Positions 58,217 through 64,000 of a stretch of 64,000 nt of DNA are shown here, piece after piece. This stretch comes from Promicromonospora sukumoe 327MFSha3.1. Lineage in GTDB: Bacteria; Actinomycetota; Actinomycetes; Actinomycetales; Cellulomonadaceae. The DNA is taken from NCBI RefSeq assembly GCF_000385135.1, contig NZ_ARQM01000011.1:744001-808000 (forward strand), written 5' to 3'. The notes under the pieces are model-generated. The model was given only the letters and a program-made list of their open reading frames with translations. It searched no databases and was not told where the DNA came from. The position numbers were made by a program, and so were the translations under genes. Position 1 is the stretch's first letter; the number at the start of each line of letters is the position of its first letter.

Positions 58217-59554
58217 ATGACGACGGACGAGGCCCGCGCGGCCGACGAGACGACGACGGAGGGTCGCGCGCCGGCCGGCCTCTGGCGCAACCGCTCCTAC
58301 CGCCTGCTGCTGACCGGCGCGACGGCGGAGGACGTCGGCGCGGCCGTCGGCGCCTTCGCGGTGCCGCTGCTCGCGTACGCGGTCACCGGGTCCGTGGTGC
58401 AGGCCGGCGTGATCGCGTTCGTCGGCCAGCTCGGCTCGGTACTCCTGACCTTGCCGGCCGGGGTGATCGTGGACCGGGTGGACCGCCGTCGCCTCATCAT
58501 GGCCGGCAGCGCGGTCGCGGCTCTGGCCTGGACCAGCGTGGTCGTCGCGGGCCTCGCCCCCGGCCTCTCGATCACCGCCGCGCACCTGGCCGGGGCGCTG
58601 TTCGTGTCGTCCGCGGTCGGCGCCCTCATGGACCCGGCCGGGACCGCGGCACTGCATGCCGTGGTCCCCAAGGAGCAGCTCGGCCAGGCGATGTCGGTCG
58701 CGCAGGGGCGCGACGCCGCGGCCACCCTGCTCCAGGGTCCGCTCGGCGGGCTGCTCTACGGCATGAGCACCGTGCTGCCCTTCGTGGTGTCCGCCGCGGG
58801 GCGGCTGGTGTCCGTGGCGGCCACGTCCCTGGTGCGGGAGCCGCTCAACGGCGACCTCGACGCCGCGCGCGCGGAGCATCCCGTCGCCGCACTGCGGGAG
58901 GGGTTGCGCTTCGTGTTCGGCGTGCCACTGCTCCGCGCGTCGCTCTGGCTGTTCATGCTGGTCAACCTGGTTCTGAACGGCATGATGATCGCCGTCAACC
59001 TGCACCTGGTGAGCGTCGGGACGGCGCCCGCGCTGATCGGCCTGATCAACACCGCGGTCGGGGTGGGCGTGCTGGCCGGCTCGGTCCTCGCGGGCGTGCT
59101 CGTCCAGCGGGTGCGCGTGGGTGTCCTCACGGTGCTGACGCTCGGCGTCTCCGGCGTCGGCGTCGTGCTGATGGCGGTGTTCCCGACCTACTGGGGGTTC
59201 GTCGCCGCGCTGACCGGGATGATGTTCTTCGCGCCCGCGCTCAACGCCGGGATGCTCTCGTACGTCACGGCGATCACGCCGGGACAGATGCAGGGGCGCA
59301 TGGCCGCGACGATGGGGCTCACCGGTCTGGTGGCCGGGCCGGTGGCGCCGCTCGTGGGCAGCGGTCTCCTCGCAGGCCTCGGGATCGGTCCCGCCATGTG
59401 GCTGTTCGCCGGCGCGTGGGCGGTGCTGTTCCTGGCCATGTTCCTGGTGCGCCCCCTGTGGCGCGTCGGCCTCCCGGACACCTGGGCGGCCGACGTCGTC
59501 GAGTGGCCGACGGCGCGCACGCCGTCGGCCACCCGACCGCCGTCGGCCACCTGA
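58217..59554 (+). CDS. MFS exporter (second of a paralogous pair)
   Basis: A 445-residue major facilitator transporter, twelve helices, same group as the gene at 56193-57539. Matching blocks include RNRSYRLLLTGATAEDVGAAVGAFAVPLLAYAVTGSVVQAGVI, GVIVDRVDRRRLIMAGS (motif A) and LPDTWAADVVE at the end, against LRRNSAYLLLTT..., GVVADRVNRRLL and RPDTWAADALE in the first. The ATG at 58217 follows TACGGT by six bases. It is divergent from the ArsR gene and is its most probable target. The substrate is unknown. Confidence 0.89.
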   Translation: MTTDEARAADETTTEGRAPAGLWRNRSYRLLLTGATAEDVGAAVGAFAVPLLAYAVTGSVVQAGVIAFVGQLGSVLLTLPAGVIVDRVDRRRLIMAGSAVAALAWTSVVVAGLAPGLSITAAHLAGALFVSSAVGALMDPAGTAALHAVVPKEQLGQAMSVAQGRDAAATLLQGPLGGLLYGMSTVLPFVVSAAGRLVSVAATSLVREPLNGDLDAARAEHPVAALREGLRFVFGVPLLRASLWLFMLVNLVLNGMMIAVNLHLVSVGTAPALIGLINTAVGVGVLAGSVLAGVLVQRVRVGVLTVLTLGVSGVGVVLMAVFPTYWGFVAALTGMMFFAPALNAGMLSYVTAITPGQMQGRMAATMGLTGLVAGPVAPLVGSGLLAGLGIGPAMWLFAGAWAVLFLAMFLVRPLWRVGLPDTWAADVVEWPTARTPSATRPPSAT

Positions 59555-59557
59555 GAA

Positions 59558-59595
59558 TCAGACGGCGGACCAGCCCGTCAGACGGCGGACCAGCC
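59558..59595. repeat. 18-bp direct duplication at the SDR 3' end
   Basis: TCAGACGGCGGACCAGCC occurs at 59558-59575 and 59578-59595. The second copy contains the stop codon and last codons (WSAV) of the SDR gene; the first is an exact spare copy just past the stop. Confidence 0.75.
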
Positions 59596-60615
59596 GCCGT
59601 CCGACGCGATGATCGCGCCGTTCAGGTTCGCCGAGTCCTTCGACAGCAGGAACGTGATGGTCGCGGCGAGCTCCTCGGGCATGGCGAGGCTGAGGATGTT
59701 GGCCTGGTAGGGCCGCAGCACCGGGGCGCCGAACTCGGCCTGGCCCGGCAGCTGGATGCCCGTGGCGACGCCGCCGGGCGCCACCGCGTTGGTGCGGATG
59801 CCGTGCTTCGCGTACATCACTGCCGTCGACTTCGTCAGCCCGACCACCGCGTGCTTCGAGGCCGTGTAGGCGACGCCGGCGGCCGAGCCGCGCAGCCCCG
59901 CCTCGGAGGCGACGTTCACGATGCGCCCCTCCGTCGCGGCCAGCATGCCGGGCACGACGGCGCGGGTGAGCCGCATGGTGCCCTCCAGGTTCACGCGCAG
60001 CACGCGCTCCCACAGGGCGTCGGTGACCTCGTGGACCGCCGACATGTCGTCCATGATCCCGGCGACGTTGGCCAGCGCGTCCACGCGTTCGCCGGCCGCC
60101 GCCAGGATGCGGTCGACGTCGTCCTGGGCCGAGATGTCGCCCGCCACGGGGATGATCTCGGCCCCGGACGGCAGCCCGGTCAGGCCGGCGGCGAGCTCGC
60201 CGAGCTTCTCCGCGGAGATGTCGGCGGCGATCACGCGCCCGCCCTCGCGGGCCACGCGGGAGGCGACGGCGCGGCCGATGCCGGACGCCGCTCCGGTGAC
60301 GACGACGGTCTGGCCGGCGAACCGGCCCGGGGTGACCTGCTCGCTCCAGCCCGCGGCGGCCTGCTCGTCGTACGCCGCGTCGGCTGCCGCGGCCTCCTCG
60401 GGCGCCGCCTCCCGGTACGCGGCGAGCAGCGCGTCGAGCGCCTCGGCGGGGAACTTGCCGCCGGACATCGCGACGAGCTGCTCCAGCGCCAGGCCGCGGG
60501 CGGGGGCCAGCGAGTCCGGCGTCGCGCCGCCCTGGGCGAGGAAGTCGCCGAGGATCCGGCCCCCGACGGGGTGGTCGAGCCAGTCGCCGACGGTCGAGTG
60601 GGTGGTCAGTGCCAT
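59578..60615 (-). CDS. Short-chain dehydrogenase/reductase with N-terminal extension
   Basis: A 345-residue SDR oxidoreductase. The classical SDR domain begins near residue 100 with QTVVVTGAASGIGRAVASRVAREGGRVIAADIS, followed by NVAGIMD, NVASEAGLRG and the catalytic YTASK (Tyr-x3-Lys); the PGGVATGIQL loop is usual. About 95 residues before it (TVGDWLDHPVGGRILGDFLAQGG) are helical and not part of a normal SDR. AGGAG lies seven bases before the ATG at 60613-60615. It is divergent from a TetR gene and shares its operator, together with an FAD dehydrogenase at 61342-62982, so a ketone or steroid-like substrate is plausible. Confidence 0.87.
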   Translation of the reverse strand: MALTTHSTVGDWLDHPVGGRILGDFLAQGGATPDSLAPARGLALEQLVAMSGGKFPAEALDALLAAYREAAPEEAAAADAAYDEQAAAGWSEQVTPGRFAGQTVVVTGAASGIGRAVASRVAREGGRVIAADISAEKLGELAAGLTGLPSGAEIIPVAGDISAQDDVDRILAAAGERVDALANVAGIMDDMSAVHEVTDALWERVLRVNLEGTMRLTRAVVPGMLAATEGRIVNVASEAGLRGSAAGVAYTASKHAVVGLTKSTAVMYAKHGIRTNAVAPGGVATGIQLPGQAEFGAPVLRPYQANILSLAMPEELAATITFLLSKDSANLNGAIIASDGGWSAV

Positions 60616-60637
60616 GGTGCGCTCCTCGGACGTGGTT

Positions 60638-60669
60638 GGTACCGGACAACGTTGTCCGGTACCTAGAAT
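60638..60669. promoter_or_regulatory. TetR operator and divergent promoters
   Basis: A perfect 26-base palindrome (60638-60663), each half reading GGTACCGGACAAC from the outside to the centre. Plus -10: TAGAAT (60664-60669), six bases before the TetR ATG. Minus -10: TATTCT (60665-60670) for the SDR gene. The two -10 elements overlap almost completely and touch the palindrome, so one bound TetR dimer pair would block both. Confidence 0.8.
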
Positions 60670-60675
60670 ACCGCT

Positions 60676-61296
60676 ATGACCGGTGTACTTCGTGACCCGC
60701 GACGCGGTGAGGTTCCTCGCAGTCCCGCACGCCGCGGCGGGGCGCCCAACCTGGGCCCGCGCGCCGCCGCGGGCAACCGCGCGGCCCTCCTGGACGCTGC
60801 TCGCGAGGTGTTCGGGTCCGTCGGGACCAGCGCGCCGCTGAGTGCGGTCGCCAAGCGGGCCGGCGTCGGCCAGGGGAGCCTCTACCGGCACTTTCCGGAC
60901 CGGCTCGACCTCGTGGTCGCCGTCTTCGAGGAGCAGGTCGTGACCCTCGAGGATGCGGCGGCCGCGCCGGACGCCGACCTGCGCGACCTGCTCGGCCTGG
61001 TCACGCGGCACGCGATCGACTCGGTCGGGTTCGTCGACCTGGTCCGCTCGAGCGTGCCCGCCGACGAGCGGATCGTCGCCCTGGGGGAGCGGGTCGCGGT
61101 CGCCCTCGGCACCCGGCTGGAGACGGCCACGGCGGCCGGTACCGTCCCGCCCGGGACGACGTCGGACGACCTGCTGCTCGCCGTCGCGATGACGGCCGGC
61201 GCGCTGTCGCAGGCCGAGGGGGCCGACCGGGTGCGCCGGGCGTGCCGCGCCTGGGAGCTGCTCCGGATCGAGGTACGGATCCCCGACGGCGCCTGA
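60676..61296 (+). CDS. TetR/AcrR family regulator
   Basis: A 206-residue regulator. An N-terminal basic tail of about 30 residues is followed by the TetR DNA-binding domain (NRAALLDAAREVFGSVGTSAPLSAVAKRAGVGQGSLYRHFPDRLDLVVAVFEEQV), where VGQGSLYRHFPDR is the recognition helix. The C-terminal ligand domain starts at about residue 95. It lies divergently to the SDR gene behind a perfect palindrome, and a close copy of that palindrome occurs before the FAD dehydrogenase. The ATG follows TAGAAT by six bases. Confidence 0.9.
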   Translation: MTGVLRDPRRGEVPRSPARRGGAPNLGPRAAAGNRAALLDAAREVFGSVGTSAPLSAVAKRAGVGQGSLYRHFPDRLDLVVAVFEEQVVTLEDAAAAPDADLRDLLGLVTRHAIDSVGFVDLVRSSVPADERIVALGERVAVALGTRLETATAAGTVPPGTTSDDLLLAVAMTAGALSQAEGADRVRRACRAWELLRIEVRIPDGA

Positions 61297-61341
61297 CGGC
61301 GTCGCGGCGCGCCGGGAACACCCGGCGCGCCCCACCGCGGC

Positions 61342-62982
61342 CTACCCGCGTCTGCCCGCCGCCTGCTGCCCGCCGATCCAGCCGAACACGGCAGCCGGAC
61401 CGATCGTGGATCCCGGCCCGGGATAGGTGCGCCCCATCACCGATGCCGTCGTGTTCCCCGCGGCGTACAGGCCGGGGATCGCCGAGCCGTCCGCCCGCAG
61501 CACCCGCGCGCGCTCGTCGGTGAGCAGCCCGCCCTTGGTGCCCAGGTCGCCGGGCACGATCCGCAGGGCGGAGAAGGGACCGCGCTCGATCGCGCCGAGG
61601 TTCGGGTTGGGCCGGACCGTGGGGTCCGAGTAGTAGCGGTCGTAGGCGGAGTCGCCGCGGCCGAAGTCGGCGTCCTTGCCGGTCCGGGCGAACCCGTTGA
61701 ACCGCGCGACGGTGTCCCGGAACGTCCGCGGGTCCAGGCCGAGCGCGTCCGCCAGCTCCGCGAGGGTGTCCGCGTACACGAGCGTGCCGTCGTCCACGTA
61801 GCGCCGCCGGCCGGAAAGGAGCGACGTGTTGAGGTAGCGCCGCCGGGCGCGGACGTCCATGACCAGCCACGACGGGTTCGCCGGCACCTGCGGGTCCCGC
61901 TCCAGCAGCGCGTGGCCGAAGTCGATGTAGCTCGTGGACTCGTTGACGTACCGGGCGCCGGAGGAGTCGACGACCATCGAGTACGGCATGGACCGCTCGG
62001 ACAGCACGAAGCCGTGCATCCCCTGGCCCTTGTTGTCCACGCCCGCGCCCCACCAGGCGTCGTCCATAAGCGCGAGCGCGCCGCCGGCGTCGGCCCCGGC
62101 CTCGATGCCCGTGCCCTGGTCGTCCTCGGACGCGGCGCTCCAGCCCGGCACGCCGTGGTGCCGCTCGCGCCACCGGGTCCTGTGGGCGAACCCGCCCGCG
62201 CCGAGCACGACGCCGCCGGTGACGCGCACGGCGCGGCGGGCCTGCGGCATCCCGACGACGGCGCCCACCACGGCGCCGTCCTCCACCAGCAGCTCGGTCA
62301 GCGGCGTGCTCAGCCGCACCTCCGTGCCCTGCGCCCGCACGACCTCCATGAGGGAGCAGGCCAGCGCGGCCCCCATCCCGACCTGCTTCTTGCCGGTGAC
62401 CAGGCCGCCCAGCACGCGGAACACCAGCCGCGCCCCGCGCACGAAGCCCGACGGCGTGGACCAGGCCCGGCCCAGCTCGTAGAAGTCGTCGTTCATGACC
62501 GCGAGCGGCACGCCGTCCTTGACGCGGGACCGCTCGATCCAGTCGCCGAGCCGCCGCGTGTCGTACGGCCGGGGCTCGATGGACCGGCCGATCTTGCCGC
62601 CGGGCCGCTCGGGGTAGTAGTCGGGGTACTTCTGCGCGGCCGACCAGCGCACGCCGTGCCCTTCCAGCGCGGTGACCAGCTCGTCGACGGTGTCGACGAA
62701 CGCCTCGCGCCGGGCGGCCGAGCTCGCGGGGCCGACGTCGCCGATCGCCTCCTGCATGTACGTCAGCGCCTCCGCGCGGGAGTCGGCGATCCCCGCGCGC
62801 CGCATCACCGGGTTGTCCGGCAGCCACAGCCCGCCGCCGCTCCGCATCGTGGTGCCGCCCCACCGGGCGGACGACTCCACGACCAGCACCTTCGCCCCGG
62901 CGTCCGCGGCGGCGATCGCCGCGCTGAGCCCGGCGGCGCCCGTCCCGGCCACCAGTACGTCGACCACTTCCTCGTGCGTCAT
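61342..62982 (-). CDS. FAD-dependent dehydrogenase, 3-ketosteroid-delta1-dehydrogenase-like
   Basis: A 546-residue flavoprotein of the fumarate reductase/KstD superfamily. The FAD site is VDVLVAGTGAAGLSAAIAAADAGAKVLVVESSARWGGTTMRSGGGLWLP, with the GGTT and SGGGLWLP segments typical of ketosteroid dehydrogenases. GGVVLGAGGFAHR and the C-terminal GLYAAGNTTASVMGRTYPGPGSTIGPAAVFGWIGGQ close the FAD domain. It probably introduces a double bond next to a ketone in a steroid or terpenoid. The ATG at 62980-62982 has GGAGGG eight bases upstream. A TetR-type operator lies just upstream. Confidence 0.87.
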   Translation of the reverse strand: MTHEEVVDVLVAGTGAAGLSAAIAAADAGAKVLVVESSARWGGTTMRSGGGLWLPDNPVMRRAGIADSRAEALTYMQEAIGDVGPASSAARREAFVDTVDELVTALEGHGVRWSAAQKYPDYYPERPGGKIGRSIEPRPYDTRRLGDWIERSRVKDGVPLAVMNDDFYELGRAWSTPSGFVRGARLVFRVLGGLVTGKKQVGMGAALACSLMEVVRAQGTEVRLSTPLTELLVEDGAVVGAVVGMPQARRAVRVTGGVVLGAGGFAHRTRWRERHHGVPGWSAASEDDQGTGIEAGADAGGALALMDDAWWGAGVDNKGQGMHGFVLSERSMPYSMVVDSSGARYVNESTSYIDFGHALLERDPQVPANPSWLVMDVRARRRYLNTSLLSGRRRYVDDGTLVYADTLAELADALGLDPRTFRDTVARFNGFARTGKDADFGRGDSAYDRYYSDPTVRPNPNLGAIERGPFSALRIVPGDLGTKGGLLTDERARVLRADGSAIPGLYAAGNTTASVMGRTYPGPGSTIGPAAVFGWIGGQQAAGRRG

Positions 62983-63003
62983 CGCGCGATCCCTCCGGTC
63001 CTT

Positions 63004-63023
63004 ACCGGACTCCGTTGTCCGGT
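63004..63023 (-). promoter_or_regulatory. Second TetR-type operator before the FAD dehydrogenase
   Basis: ACCGGACTCCGTTGTCCGGT differs from the inner 20 bases of the palindrome at 60641-60660 at two positions near the centre. On the minus strand TACCTT (63032-63037) is a plausible -10, so the site lies at the start of transcription, 22 bases before the start codon. Confidence 0.7.
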
Positions 63024-63088
63024 TGGTGCACAAGGTACTCCCGCGCCCCGGTCGCGGCGCAAGACCCAGGACCGTTCCCGGACCCGGT

Positions 63089-63094
63089 TAGACT
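63089..63094 (+). promoter_or_regulatory. -10 element of purH
   Basis: TAGACT lies seven bases before the first base of the riboswitch, the spacing expected if transcription begins at the aptamer. Confidence 0.45.
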
Positions 63095-63100
63095 GCTCGC

Positions 63101-63180
63101 GGCCGTGACTGGCGAGGGTGGGTCACCACCGGGGAGCGGCCGAGCGACCCGTGATGCGCGCCGCCCGCCTGGGTGCCAGG
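63101..63180 (+). ncRNA. ZTP (pfl) riboswitch upstream of purH
   Basis: The leader contains the conserved parts of the ZTP/ZMP aptamer in order: CGTGACTGGCG, CACCACCGGGGAGC and CCGCCTGGGTG, the last being the pseudoknot-forming strand. The spacing fits the actinobacterial form of the motif. ZTP is derived from AICAR, the substrate of PurH, so control of purH is the expected setting. The aptamer ends about 35 bases before the purH start. Confidence 0.88.
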
Positions 63181-63214
63181 GTTTTCCACGAGGCTACTTC
63201 CGAGGAGAACCGCC

Positions 63215-64000
63215 ATGTCCGGCGCCCCGTCCACCCCTGACGTCCAGCTCACCGACGACTCGCAGCGCCCCGTCCGGCGCGCCCTGCTGAGCGTCTACGA
63301 CAAGACCGGCCTGATCGAGCTCGCCACCGCGCTGCACGACGCCGGCGTCGAGCTGGTCTCGACCGGCTCCACCGCGTCCAAGATCGCCGACGCGGGCATC
63401 CCCGTCACCCCCGTCGAGGACCTCACCGGCTTCCCCGAGTGCCTGGAGGGCCGGGTCAAGACCCTGCACCCGCGCGTGCACGCCGGCATCCTGGCCGACA
63501 CCCGCAAGCAGGACCACCTCGACCAGCTCGCGCAGCTCGACATCGCGCCGTTCGAGCTCGTCGTCGTCAACCTCTACCCGTTCGCCGCCACCGTCGCCTC
63601 GGGCGCCGGGCCGGACGCCGTCGTCGAGCAGATCGACATCGGCGGGCCGTCCATGGTGCGCGCCGCCGCCAAGAACCACCCGTCGGTCGCCGTGGTCGTG
63701 GACCCGGCCGCATACCCGGCCGTGGCCGACGCCGTCCGGGCCGGCGGGTTCACCTACGCCCAGCGCAAGGCGCTCGCTGCCGCCGCGTTCGTGCACACCG
63801 CCACCTACGACGTCGCCGTGGCGTCCTGGATGGGCTCGGTCGTCTCCCCGACCGACGTCGTCGAGGCCGCCGACGGCCCCGTGTCGACCGGCTTCCCCGC
63901 CTGGGTCGGCGGCACCTGGGAGCGCGCCGACGTGCTGCGCTACGGCGAGAACCCGCACCAGCGCGCCGCCCTCTACACCCGCGGCGACGGCGTCACCGGC
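63215..64000 (+). CDS. purH: Bifunctional AICAR transformylase/IMP cyclohydrolase (5' part)
   Basis: The first 262 residues of PurH, which does the last two steps of IMP synthesis. The IMP cyclohydrolase (MGS-like) domain is complete: [68 protein letters not shown] and [15 protein letters not shown]. The transformylase domain begins at [13 protein letters not shown] and is cut by the window edge. The ATG has GAGGAG eight bases upstream. It lies behind a ZTP riboswitch and is not linked to purN, which is 8.4 kb away in this window. Confidence 0.96.
   Translation, partial: MSGAPSTPDVQLTDDSQRPVRRALLSVYDKTGLIELATALHDAGVELVSTGSTASKIADAGIPVTPVEDLTGFPECLEGRVKTLHPRVHAGILADTRKQDHLDQLAQLDIAPFELVVVNLYPFAATVASGAGPDAVVEQIDIGGPSMVRAAAKNHPSVAVVVDPAAYPAVADAVRAGGFTYAQRKALAAAAFVHTATYDVAVASWMGSVVSPTDVVEAADGPVSTGFPAWVGGTWERADVLRYGENPHQRAALYTRGDGVTG

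Noticed and set aside
1-64000. tRNA, rRNA, CRISPR or insertion sequence
   Set aside because: None was found by reading: intergenic gaps are short, no regularly spaced identical repeats with unique spacers occur, and no transposase or integrase motif appears in any frame.

Overview
The window is high-GC DNA with dense, often overlapping genes, GTG starts and Rv-like leaderless promoters. Gene content (sucC-sucD-DUF6350-purN-purH, pcrA, a ZTP riboswitch before purH) points to an actinobacterium of the order Micrococcales, probably near Cellulomonadaceae or Promicromonosporaceae. That placement is inferred from gene order and composition only; no rRNA is present. I saw no tRNA, rRNA, CRISPR array or insertion sequence.

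Layout. 1-5402: housekeeping and metabolic genes (arylamine N-acetyltransferase, DUF456 membrane protein, PaaI-type thioesterase, S9 peptidase, ElaA-like acetyltransferase, methyltransferase). 5442-32102: a large extracellular polysaccharide locus of the Wzx/Wzy type. It holds a polyprenyl-phosphate sugar phosphotransferase, flippase, O-antigen-ligase/Wzy-like polymerase, two kinase-less Wzz-like chain-length proteins, eight glycosyltransferases, a deacetylase and a beta-helix protein. It also has nucleotide-sugar genes (oxidoreductase, epimerase, two DegT aminotransferases, two hexapeptide acetyltransferases) that resemble a diacetamido-uronic acid pathway. A separate operon adds an AMP-forming ligase, a PLP decarboxylase and an acyl carrier protein, a trio I associate with exosortase-A loci of Gram-negative bacteria. 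32291-35881: a four-gene operon (patatin-like lipase, GT1 glycosyltransferase, membrane protein, alpha/beta hydrolase).

36011-49927: pcrA, an OafA/SGNH acyltransferase, membrane proteins, a three-gene operon of anchored extracellular proteins, a large secreted subtilisin, and a small HTH/Clp-N regulatory pair with palindromic operators. 50121-64000: sucCD, a DUF6350 protein, purN, an AbiEi/DUF559-like protein, two paralogous MFS exporters around an ArsR-type regulator, an SDR/TetR/FAD-dehydrogenase group sharing one operator, and purH behind a ZTP riboswitch.

Three patterns run across the window. (1) Twenty genes carry a -10-like hexamer 6-8 bases before the start codon, which indicates leaderless transcription and settles many starts. 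(2) Six promoters of the polysaccharide locus share a YTCACCC-type box placed 32-34 bases upstream of the -10 element, all in the same orientation, with poor -35 regions. This looks like an activator regulon for the locus and is the most interesting signal here. (3) Several families of long, near-perfect inverted repeats lie in intergenic DNA, one family in six copies, and a separate short repeat also occurs inside the S9 peptidase gene.
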